From Gammaproteobacteria bacterium (GTDB taxonomy: Bacteria > Pseudomonadota > Gammaproteobacteria > Pseudomonadales > Pseudohongiellaceae), in contig PWQG01000270.1 of assembly GCA_003556835.1 (NCBI GenBank), forward strand, positions 1 through 7,533: a stretch of 7,533 nucleotides of DNA, written 5' to 3'. This document shows, piece by piece, positions 1 to 5,755 of this stretch. Under the pieces are notes generated by a model. That model was not told the DNA's origin, made no database searches, and was given only the letters and a program-made list of their open reading frames with translations. The number at the start of each line of letters is the position of its first letter. Position 1 is the first letter of the stretch. Position numbers and translations under genes: made by a program.

Positions 1-298
1 CGACGCGGTGAAGACGGCCCTTGTCGATATCTCCCGCGCCCTGCGCGAAGACGAGCGGGTACTGCAGGGCAATTCCACCCGCAGCATGGTCCTGCTGCTG
101 CCGGCCCTGCAGGTCCGGGCCGCCATGCAGGGCCGCGACTATGTCAGCGCGGAGGATATCGAGGTGCTTCTGCCACCCGTGCTGGAGCACCGGGTGGAAC
201 TGGCACCGGGCATCGCCGACTTCAACAGGGTGTTGCAGGACTGTATGCGGGGGCCGATGGACGAACTGGCCCGCAGCACCCTGCGCGCCACAGCGTGA
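1..298 (+). CDS. MoxR-family AAA+ ATPase, C-terminal end only (5' truncated by window edge)
   Basis: Only the last roughly 98 residues are present. The frame is open to the left edge (codons from base 2), so the GTG at 8 is an internal valine and not a start. The visible part matches the helical lid (AAA_lid_2 type) that ends MoxR ATPases: a helix with an LREDE segment, then 'GNSTRSMVLLLPALQVRA', which corresponds to the family's 'GaSpRas..Ll.aa.a.A' pattern, then 'GRDYVSAEDIEVLLPPVLEHRVEL', the family's 'GRdYV.peDv..l.ppVL.HR' block. The Walker A, Walker B and sensor residues lie upstream, outside the window. MoxR ATPases are cytoplasmic chaperone-like motors, often encoded next to DUF58 and von Willebrand A proteins, and act in assembly of other proteins or cofactor insertion. 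The TGA stop overlaps the first possible start of the downstream TPR gene, suggesting co-transcription and translational coupling. The family call is firm; the specific substrate is unknown. Confidence 0.85.
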   Translation, partial: DAVKTALVDISRALREDERVLQGNSTRSMVLLLPALQVRAAMQGRDYVSAEDIEVLLPPVLEHRVELAPGIADFNRVLQDCMRGPMDELARSTLRATA

Positions 299-2397
299 CT
301 CCTGGCCCCACGATGCGATTGCGCCGCAAAACAGGACAATTGACCCTTGTGGCCGCTTTGAGCGGCAGTCTGCTGACCGGTATGCAGCTGTCACAGGCCC
401 AGGACAACGGTGGCTTCGGCGACTTCGAAGAGGAGTATTCGCTGACCACCTCGGCACCACTGTGCTTTGGCACTACCGGCATCACCGATGCACGTGCCCT
501 GGAGATCTGTGACGCACTGTACCTGAACCGCAATGTGCGCGCCCGTGAGCTGGCGCAGACCTGGCTATCCGAAGAACCGGACTCCCCGGGTGCCCATTTC
601 GCCCTGGCCGAAGTGCTGTCGCGCGTGGAAGGCAACCTGCCCCGCGCCCTCTATCATCTGAACCAGGCCGAGGCGCTGACCAACTACACCTCCCTGGGCC
701 GGGCACTGGAGTCTGGCAACCTGGAATGGCATTACCTGACGCTGAACCAGCTATCCTACCTGCACCAGCTGATCGGCAACCAGGAACAAGCCCTGCTCTA
801 TCTGGATCGCATCCAGGATATTTATGGCCAGGATACCGAATCCTTCCGCGGCTGGCCCCTGATCAAGCTCAAGCGCTATGACGATGCCCGGGCCAGTGCC
901 GAACATGTGCTGGCCAACAGTAATGACCAATTCCAGCGCAGCCGCGCCTGGAACACGCTCTGCGCGGTGGAACTGGCCGACCTGCGTCCGCTGGATTCCC
1001 TCGCGGCCTGCGAAAACGCCATGAGCGAGGACGAAAACAGCTCCCTGCTGGAGGACGCCACCAGCTCGGACACCGTGCACCTGCTCAACGCCTCGGAAGT
1101 GTCCCTGAGCCTGCTGCGCTTTGATGAGGCCGAGCGCTACCTGGATGTCGCCATGCGCTTCCTCAATGCCGACAGTGTCGGCAATCCCTGGGTCTACGGC
1201 CTGTACATCTACATGAATCAGGGACGTTTCGACGAAGCCCGCGACGCCCTGGACAATATGCTGGTCTGGCGCAACAACCAGACGCCCATGGTCACGGTCA
1301 TGAACCGCGCCGAACACCTGATGGTCAGCGCCATGTTCCTGCTGCTCTCCGGCTACCCGGAAGACGCAGCCCGGCTGACACGCAGCGCCCTGAACCAGCC
1401 GGATCGTACCGGTTCCTACAGTGCCGACGAAGCCCAGAAAGACTCGGTGGCGGCCCTGGTCAACCGCAGCGCCCAGCTGACCGCCTACCAGATGAAACGC
1501 GAGGAGATTGCCAGCATGGGCTGGTGGGAATCGATCCCGCACCGCATCGAAGCCCGCCTGCTGCGTTTCCACGCCTGGCGCTCCGGGCGTCAGGCGGCCT
1601 CCCTGTTTGCCGATCGCGATACCCTGATGAACCGGCTCCGGCCCTATGCACCACTGGACGTGCACATCCCCGAATGGGTGGAACCGGACATGGTGGCCAT
1701 ACTGGGTCCCGGCATGCTGGAACAGCTGTTGGACCAGACTCGGGAGGCGGGCGCCTTTTCACTCAACGAAGGCTACTACCATGCCTGGCGGGTGGAGATC
1801 CTGCATGAACGTGGCCGGCGCACAGCACTGATCGAAACGGCACGACTGGCACTCGCCACGCTGCCACCCGAAGAGGTGCTGTTGCGAGCCCGGATTTCTG
1901 CGCATCTGGCGGACGCGGCCTGGCGGCAGGGGGACAGGGAACTGGCCCTGGAACATTACGAGGCGGCCATGCAGCAGGATCCCTCCATACTGCGCAGGCT
2001 CGGCGCCCGACTGCCAGTGCGGATCGACAGCGACAACAGCGCCTTCGCCAGCAGCCTGCAACGGCCGCTGCAACGATCACCCCGTTTCCGCGTCGGCGAT
2101 CAGGGCCTCATCATAGAAGTTCAGGATGCCGGGGGCCAGGCACGGATCTGCCTGCGCAGCCGGGATGGTGACTCACTTTCCTGCGTGGCGCCCGAGGCAG
2201 ACGATGCGTCTCCGGATGATGAAGCCATCGCCACACTCATGCGCCGCTTCCACCAGGCCTCGTTCAGTCTGGACTATGAGATCAGCCGCGGCGAACGACT
2301 GGCATTGCTGGGAGGCAGTGTGATCGGCAGCAATCTGGGGCGGGCCCGACAGGAACAGATCCGGGACAGCCTGCTGCAGGAGGTTGTCCCGGACTGA
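295..2397 (+). CDS. Exported tetratricopeptide-repeat protein, function unknown
   Basis: The protein has up to 700 residues. Two starts compete. GTG at 295 overlaps the ATPase stop (GTGA). ATG at 313 begins exactly at a signal peptide (MRLRRK, then a hydrophobic stretch LTLVAALSGSLLTG, then a likely cut after SQA, residue 35 counted from the GTG). I see no clear Shine-Dalgarno sequence before either, so the true start may be 313. After an acidic linker come helical TPR-like units at about residues 83-128, 146-205, 262-292, 299-326, 340-368 and 535-565 (for example 'RFDEARDALDNML' and 'AAWRQGDRELALEHYEAAMQQDP'). The last 110 residues look different: beta-rich (about 597-631), then an acidic loop, then a charged C-terminal helix. 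There are exactly six cysteines, in three close pairs (57/72, 223/239, 619/630), which fits disulfide formation in the periplasm. TPR proteins are scaffolds; some BatC-like ones lie in MoxR operons, but this one is longer. It probably works with the upstream MoxR system in the envelope (inference). I do not recognise a named family. Confidence 0.85.
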   Translation: MTPGPTMRLRRKTGQLTLVAALSGSLLTGMQLSQAQDNGGFGDFEEEYSLTTSAPLCFGTTGITDARALEICDALYLNRNVRARELAQTWLSEEPDSPGAHFALAEVLSRVEGNLPRALYHLNQAEALTNYTSLGRALESGNLEWHYLTLNQLSYLHQLIGNQEQALLYLDRIQDIYGQDTESFRGWPLIKLKRYDDARASAEHVLANSNDQFQRSRAWNTLCAVELADLRPLDSLAACENAMSEDENSSLLEDATSSDTVHLLNASEVSLSLLRFDEAERYLDVAMRFLNADSVGNPWVYGLYIYMNQGRFDEARDALDNMLVWRNNQTPMVTVMNRAEHLMVSAMFLLLSGYPEDAARLTRSALNQPDRTGSYSADEAQKDSVAALVNRSAQLTAYQMKREEIASMGWWESIPHRIEARLLRFHAWRSGRQAASLFADRDTLMNRLRPYAPLDVHIPEWVEPDMVAILGPGMLEQLLDQTREAGAFSLNEGYYHAWRVEILHERGRRTALIETARLALATLPPEEVLLRARISAHLADAAWRQGDRELALEHYEAAMQQDPSILRRLGARLPVRIDSDNSAFASSLQRPLQRSPRFRVGDQGLIIEVQDAGGQARICLRSRDGDSLSCVAPEADDASPDDEAIATLMRRFHQASFSLDYEISRGERLALLGGSVIGSNLGRARQEQIRDSLLQEVVPD

Positions 2398-2416
2398 AGC
2401 AGACCCGGGTCAGGAA

Positions 2417-4081
2417 TCAGAGTCCCGACCAGGCCTCGATATAGTTCACACTGTGATTCTTGATGTGCCGCAGGGATACAAACATGTCGCTGTAGGTCTG
2501 CGCCGTGACGGATTGGCAGGAACCGGACTGGATGCGCTCCAGGTGCCGATCACGCATGCGGTCGGCGACCCGCGTCAGTTCCTCTACCTCGCGAATGGCC
2601 CTCTTGACCTCGGGAATACCGGCACCACGATTGCGTGCGATGGTCAGGCGCTCGAAATAGGCCGCGACCCGGTCAAAGAACTCCATGATGTCCTGCCAGG
2701 CTTCTTCGCTGATATCTTCCTTGCGCTTGTACAGGCGACCCCGGTAGATGGCAAAGGACTGTAGGGAATCGGCGATGCTTTCGATCTCGTCGGCCATGCG
2801 CACCAGGCCATAGGCCCGGGCCGACTGGGTCCGGCTCAGTGAACCGGTCGAGATGGTGGTGATGAATTTGATCATCTCCTCCTCGATATTGTCGGTGATG
2901 TCCTCCAGATGATTGATGCGGGCAAACATCTTCTTTTCATGCTTGGGCTGGTTCACGTATTCCTTGGTGACCTCGAACATCTCGCGCGTGATGCCCACCA
3001 TATTGTCCATCTCGAGATCAGCCTGCTGCAGGGCCACTTCCGGTGCCATGGTGGACCGGGTTCCCAGATACCGGAGCTTGTGGATCTCCTTCTCACCCTT
3101 CTGCGGCACCAGCCAGACCACAAATTTCGTCAGGGAACCGATCAGCGGAATCCAGACCAGCACATTGACCACATTGAACATGGTATGCGCCACGGCAATA
3201 TGCCAGCCAATATTGGGCCGCATGCCGTCCTCGTCCTGCAGGTTCGCTTCTCCCGCCACCAGCCAATCCACGAATTCAACATACCAGGGGAATATGGCAA
3301 TGATCAGGGCCGCGCCGGCCATATTGAAAATGGCATGGGCCCGGGCGGTACGCACTGCCGAGGTATTGGCACCAATGGCCGCAATCTGCGCGGTGATGGT
3401 GGTGCCAATGTTTTCCCCGATGATCAGGGCCACCGCAGTGTGGAAATCGATGACACCGGTGGCCGCCAGGGTGATGGTGATGCCCAGCATGGCCGAACTG
3501 CTCTGGATCAGCACCGTCAACAGACAGGCCAGCACCACACAAGCGAGCAGACTGGTCAGGGAACGGGCATCAAAGAGATGCAGATAGGAAATGAAGTTCT
3601 CATCAGTGCGCAGCGGTACAAAAGCGCCACTCATGAAGTTCAGGCCGGTGAAAATCAGGCCCAGCGCCACCAGGGTCTTGCCCAGGGTATTGAGCCAGGC
3701 GCGCTCGGCCACCAGCATCGGGAACATGCCCAGGCCGATCAGCAACAGACCGTACTGCCCGATCTTGATGGAGATGATCCAGCCGGTGACCGTGGTGCCG
3801 ATATTGGCGCCGAGGATCACCCCGATCGCCTGCCGCAACTCCATGAGCCCGGCATTGACCAGGCTCACGGTCATGACCGTGGAGATCGTGCTGGACTGGA
3901 CAAAGACGGTGATGCCGATACCGGCCAGGACCGCGAATATGCGGTTCCTGGTGAATGAGGCCAGTATGCTTTTTATCGCTTCCTTGCCACTCGATTGCAG
4001 TGATTCCGAGAGGTACCGCAGGCCGAGAAAAAAGATGCCCAGGCCGCCGATGGCGACGTATGCAATGTCGAAGTAATTCAT
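2417..4081 (-). CDS. Na/Pi cotransporter family protein (NptA/YjbB-like) with C-terminal PhoU-like domain
   Basis: The protein has 554 residues, the usual length for bacterial two-domain Na/Pi cotransporters. The membrane part (about 1-330) carries the inverted duplication typical of PF02690: QSS motifs at Q62-S64 and Q193-S195, each followed by a matching GANIGTT (91-97) or GENIGTT (222-228) block. These repeats form the sodium and phosphate binding sites in the family. From about residue 345 to the end it is soluble, helical and charged, with pieces such as 'ARINHLEDITDNIEEEMIKF' and 'VRMADEIESIADS' that match PhoU-like helical bundles, which are thought to control the transporter. E. coli YjbB mainly exports phosphate, so direction of transport is open. 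The ATG at 4081 is preferred because the first helix starts at once (MNYFDIAYVAIGG); no Shine-Dalgarno sequence stands before it. It lies 114 bp downstream of copD on the same strand and has a PHO-box-like array in front, so phosphate control is likely. The gene ends 19 bp from the convergent TPR gene. Confidence 0.93.
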   Translation of the reverse strand: MNYFDIAYVAIGGLGIFFLGLRYLSESLQSSGKEAIKSILASFTRNRIFAVLAGIGITVFVQSSTISTVMTVSLVNAGLMELRQAIGVILGANIGTTVTGWIISIKIGQYGLLLIGLGMFPMLVAERAWLNTLGKTLVALGLIFTGLNFMSGAFVPLRTDENFISYLHLFDARSLTSLLACVVLACLLTVLIQSSSAMLGITITLAATGVIDFHTAVALIIGENIGTTITAQIAAIGANTSAVRTARAHAIFNMAGAALIIAIFPWYVEFVDWLVAGEANLQDEDGMRPNIGWHIAVAHTMFNVVNVLVWIPLIGSLTKFVVWLVPQKGEKEIHKLRYLGTRSTMAPEVALQQADLEMDNMVGITREMFEVTKEYVNQPKHEKKMFARINHLEDITDNIEEEMIKFITTISTGSLSRTQSARAYGLVRMADEIESIADSLQSFAIYRGRLYKRKEDISEEAWQDIMEFFDRVAAYFERLTIARNRGAGIPEVKRAIREVEELTRVADRMRDRHLERIQSGSCQSVTAQTYSDMFVSLRHIKNHSVNYIEAWSGL

Positions 4082-4111
4082 TTGGAGCGAAGTCTATTGA
4101 AACTGCTCCAA
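4082..4111 (-). promoter_or_regulatory. Perfect 7-bp inverted repeat touching the cotransporter start codon
   Basis: On the minus strand TTGGAGC (4111-4105) and GCTCCAA (4088-4082) are perfect complements separated by 16 nt. The right arm ends directly at the ATG. In RNA this would be a 7-bp stem. The left arm contains GGAG, the only Shine-Dalgarno-like sequence nearby, and it would be paired with the right arm. It may be a translational control hairpin or a protein-binding dyad; both readings are inference. Confidence 0.4.
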
Positions 4112-4112
4112 T

Positions 4113-4141
4113 TTTACAATTTGTTTACAGCAGGATGACAA
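4113..4141 (-). promoter_or_regulatory. PHO-box-like array (three direct repeats, 11-bp period) upstream of the Na/Pi cotransporter
   Basis: Read on the minus strand there are three 7-mers: TTGTCAT (4141-4135), CTGTAAA (4130-4124) and TTGTAAA (4119-4113), each separated by 4 bp. The E. coli PhoB consensus is CTGTCAT, 4 bp, CTGTMAY. The first repeat matches 6 of 7, the second 6 of 7 and the third 5 of 7, with the exact 11-bp helical period. A -10-like TTCAAT (4101-4096) lies 11 nt beyond the last repeat, close to the spacing in phoA-type promoters, and an alternative TAAAAT is at 4116-4111. The downstream gene is a phosphate transporter, which supports the call. Motif and spacing are seen; PhoB binding is inferred. 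Confidence 0.65.
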
Positions 4142-4165
4142 AATTAAATGCCTTGCCTTGATCCG

Positions 4166-4184
4166 ACCGCTTATGGCAAGCGGC
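4166..4184 (-). other. Small stem-loop after copD
   Basis: CCGCTT (4167-4172) and AAGCGG (4178-4183) form a perfect 6-bp stem with a 5-nt loop; a G-U pair in minus-strand RNA can extend it to 7 bp. It begins 12 bp after the copD stop. No U-rich tract follows directly (TCGGATC comes next), so it does not look like a strong intrinsic terminator. It may stabilise the copCD mRNA end or attenuate read-through into the cotransporter gene. Confidence 0.35.
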
Positions 4185-4195
4185 AAAGCGCGCAT

Positions 4196-5119
4196 TCAGA
4201 CTGGCCCGAACAGGGTTGTGGCCAGCACCGTGAGCAGGAGTACCAACACTGCCAGCAGCATTTCCAGGGCGATGGAGCGTTGCAGGGGCTTCTCATTCCC
4301 GGTAGCCGCGAGACCGGGCACCAGCCGATAACGATTCAATGCACCCAGCCCCATCAGCCCCGCCACCAACAGCAGTTTGCCCAGCAGCAGCCGGCCATAG
4401 GCACTACTGAGCAGGGTGGAAAAACCTTCGGTGAGTTGCCAGAGCAGATAGACACCACTGAGGAACAGCACGGCCAGCCAAAAAGCGGCGATACGGCCGA
4501 ATTTTTCCATCAGGGCTTGCAGTCTTGCCGCCGGCTCCCTGCGACACAGGGCATACAGGGGATAGAGCGAACCGATCCAGTAGGCGATGGCCAGATAATG
4601 CAGGATGATCGCCAACGCCGCAGACCACGACAGATTGACCACATGTCCGTAGCGGGCAAAGGAGACAGCCAGCAGGAGCAGCCCGGCCAGGGCGAAGGAC
4701 AAGGTCCAGCGCCGATGTCCGGGAATCACCCGGAACAGAGGCAGTACCCGGCTCAACAGGGCAAGCAACAGCAGGCTGAAACCGAACAGTCGCAGGCGTG
4801 TGCCATCCCCGAGCGCCGTGCCAGCCATGATCACGGCCAGCTCACGATCCAGCATGCCGGTCAGCCCCTGCTGGTTGATGGCGCCCACTTCAAGCAGGAA
4901 GAACAGGCAGACCGCCAGCAGGCCAGTGACCATGGCCACCAGGGCATAGGCAAGGATGTGTGCGCGACTGGACGGGCTGATGGCCGCCGGACCCGTCTCA
5001 CGGCCAAGGTACAAGGTGACCAGGGCACCGGCCGGCGCAATGACAGACAGATAGATCAGGAGCTTGCTCAGAACAGCAGCAAGCTCCCAGCCGCTCAGCT
5101 CAATGAGAATGTCCGCCAT
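4196..5119 (-). CDS. copD: CopD-family copper resistance membrane protein
   Basis: The protein has 307 residues from the ATG at 5119. A GTG at 5158 would add 13 polar residues (MKPRTDLCRTKTV) and overlap copC by 59 nt, so I prefer the ATG, which places the first hydrophobic helix near the N-terminus; neither start has a clear ribosome binding site. About eight membrane helices can be seen (near 15-38, 56-80, 108-127, 139-158, 166-190, 208-228, 243-262 and 282-303). The conserved 'ILHYLAIAYWIGSLYPL' (171-187) and 'LNRYRLVP' (261-268) segments are typical of CopD; the C-terminal half (about 202-303) corresponds to the CopD domain (PF05425). His159 and His174 are candidate metal ligands. CopD sits in the inner membrane and with CopC moves copper into the cytoplasm or helps tolerance, depending on the species. 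It overlaps the copC 3' end by 20 nt, so translation is probably coupled. Confidence 0.9.
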   Translation of the reverse strand: MADILIELSGWELAAVLSKLLIYLSVIAPAGALVTLYLGRETGPAAISPSSRAHILAYALVAMVTGLLAVCLFFLLEVGAINQQGLTGMLDRELAVIMAGTALGDGTRLRLFGFSLLLLALLSRVLPLFRVIPGHRRWTLSFALAGLLLLAVSFARYGHVVNLSWSAALAIILHYLAIAYWIGSLYPLYALCRREPAARLQALMEKFGRIAAFWLAVLFLSGVYLLWQLTEGFSTLLSSAYGRLLLGKLLLVAGLMGLGALNRYRLVPGLAATGNEKPLQRSIALEMLLAVLVLLLTVLATTLFGPV

Positions 5120-5519
5120 GACCGTTTTCGTGCGGCACAAGTCCGTCCTGGGCTTCACCCGCAGGATCCACGGTGAAAGTCAGCCCTGCGGTGAGCGTAT
5201 GCCCATCCGAACCAATGATGGTCCATTCCACCGCATAGTCGCCGGGCTCCAGGGTGGGCAGTTCCCATTCAAACTCGGACTGCGCCGTGGCATTGGGAGA
5301 AAAACCGACAGTCACTTCTTCGTTATTGGCATCGGTCACACTGAGCCGGAGCATACGTACCCCTTCATTGAACTGCAGCGCCAAACGTTCCGGCGCGGCG
5401 ACGGGCTGCTCACTACCTGGCGTGGATGCCAGTAATACACTGTGCGCATGCACGGAAGAATGCCCGATCAGCATCAGGCAAAGGGAAAACATCAGGAATG
5501 CCATTCGAGTCAATTTCAT
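5100..5519 (-). CDS. copC: CopC-domain periplasmic copper-binding protein
   Basis: The protein has 139 residues. A signal peptide occupies residues 1-25, with a cut after VHA, leaving His26 as the mature N-terminus (HSVLLASTPG), as in CopC proteins where this histidine binds Cu(II). The body is the small CopC beta-barrel: 'ERLALQFNEGVRMLRLSV' and 'PGDYAVEWTIIGSDGHTLTAGLTFTV', the latter supplying Asp105 and His107, the other classic Cu(II) ligands. I see no methionine-rich Cu(I) site, so it looks like a Cu(II)-only CopC. Unusually, a short tail (from about 120) ends in four histidines (130, 134, 137, 139), which may add metal binding. Start ATG 5519 has a good ribosome binding site (AGAGGTGA, 5530-5523). 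It is the first gene of copC-copD and is divergent from the carbonic anhydrase gene. Confidence 0.93.
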   Translation of the reverse strand: MKLTRMAFLMFSLCLMLIGHSSVHAHSVLLASTPGSEQPVAAPERLALQFNEGVRMLRLSVTDANNEEVTVGFSPNATAQSEFEWELPTLEPGDYAVEWTIIGSDGHTLTAGLTFTVDPAGEAQDGLVPHENGHGGHSH

Positions 5520-5522
5520 TGA

Positions 5523-5530
5523 TCACCTCT
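5523..5530 (-). promoter_or_regulatory. copC ribosome binding site
   Basis: AGAGGTGA on the minus strand, with its GAGGT core 5 nt before the ATG at 5519. It is the clearest Shine-Dalgarno sequence in the window and fixes the copC start. Confidence 0.7.
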
Positions 5531-5558
5531 AATCCTTGTACGATGGAAATCGGCCTCC

Positions 5559-5591
5559 AGTATAGCCCGACTTTGCTGAACAGCAGCTGAA
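5559..5591 (-). promoter_or_regulatory. Putative copC promoter with 11-bp direct repeat in the -35 region
   Basis: The minus strand reads TATACT (5564-5559), a good sigma70 -10 match (5 of 6), giving a start near 5552 and a leader of about 32 nt. No good -35 hexamer stands 16-18 bp upstream. Instead TTCAGC occurs twice with an 11-bp period (5591-5586 and 5580-5575), the sort of place where an activator would sit. The promoter call is reasonable; the activator is inference. Confidence 0.45.
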
Positions 5592-5644
5592 GCTGTCCGG
5601 ACCGACGATTCTACCGCAACCGCCGGCCTCTTCTTCCAAAATAA

Positions 5645-5663
5645 CTGTGACATGTTGTCGCAG
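5645..5663. promoter_or_regulatory. 19-bp imperfect palindrome in the copC/carbonic anhydrase divergent region
   Basis: Arms CTGTGACA (5645-5652) and TGTCGCAG (5656-5663) are complementary at 7 of 8 positions around a 3-bp centre. It lies about 40 bp upstream of the carbonic anhydrase -10 and about 80 bp upstream of the copC -10. The size and symmetry suit a dimeric regulator. The spacing does not fit the CRP consensus, and no regulator is encoded in view. Confidence 0.35.
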
Positions 5664-5683
5664 CCGATGAAAGACCCGGCTGC
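5660..5683. promoter_or_regulatory. Perfect 7-bp inverted repeat overlapping the carbonic anhydrase -35 region
   Basis: GCAGCCG (5660-5666) and CGGCTGC (5677-5683) are perfect complements around a 10-bp spacer. The left arm shares GCAG with the neighbouring palindrome, and the right arm covers the expected -35 position of the carbonic anhydrase promoter. This is a candidate operator. There is no gene end near it, so it is not a terminator. Confidence 0.4.
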
Positions 5684-5709
5684 CCATGGCCGATTCACCA
5701 CGTTATACT
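5681..5709 (+). promoter_or_regulatory. Putative carbonic anhydrase promoter
   Basis: TATACT (5704-5709) matches the sigma70 -10 at 5 of 6 bases. The hexamer 17 bp upstream (TGCCCA, 5681-5686) is a poor -35 (3 of 6), so activation or repression by a bound factor is plausible. The predicted transcript would start near 5716, about 40 nt before the ATG. Confidence 0.45.
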
Positions 5710-5738
5710 GTCGAGCCATAGAAAGTCACAACAACGCC

Positions 5739-5744
5739 GGAGGG
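5739..5744 (+). promoter_or_regulatory. Carbonic anhydrase ribosome binding site
   Basis: GGAGGG lies 11 nt before the ATG at 5756. It is a strong Shine-Dalgarno sequence at slightly long spacing and supports that start. Confidence 0.6.
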
Positions 5745-5755
5745 ACGCCCAAGCG

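Noticed and set aside
751..1665. A 304-codon open frame on the minus strand inside the TPR gene
   Set aside because: Composition is dominated by Gly, Gln, Val and His with no recognisable motif, and the plus-strand TPR pattern explains the region.
2391..2425. Possible bidirectional terminator between the convergent TPR and cotransporter genes (GACCCGGGTC palindrome at 2402-2411 flanked by GGACT and AGTCC)
   Set aside because: The central palindrome has no loop, the outer arms are only 5 bp with a long spacer, and no T-rich tract lies on either side.
2909..3958. A 349-codon open frame on the plus strand opposite the Na/Pi cotransporter gene
   Set aside because: Its product is rich in His, Gln, Asp and Gly with no domain sense, typical of the antisense of a GC-rich membrane protein gene, while the minus strand encodes a clear transporter.
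4148..5176. A 342-codon open frame on the plus strand opposite copD
   Set aside because: It is a Gln-rich, low-complexity antisense shadow (Leu codons read backwards as Gln), and copD is unambiguous on the other strand.
5646..5662. CRP-like site (TGTGA followed by TCGCA)
   Set aside because: The spacer between the half-sites is 7 bp, not 6, and the second half-site matches poorly, so I report it only as an unassigned palindrome.
5516..5719. A 67-codon minus-strand frame ending in an ATGA overlap with the copC start
   Set aside because: The overlap is suggestive of a coupled leader peptide, but it has no Shine-Dalgarno sequence, no recognisable motif, spans both palindromes and the carbonic anhydrase promoter, and contains the likely copC promoter. 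It is more likely chance.
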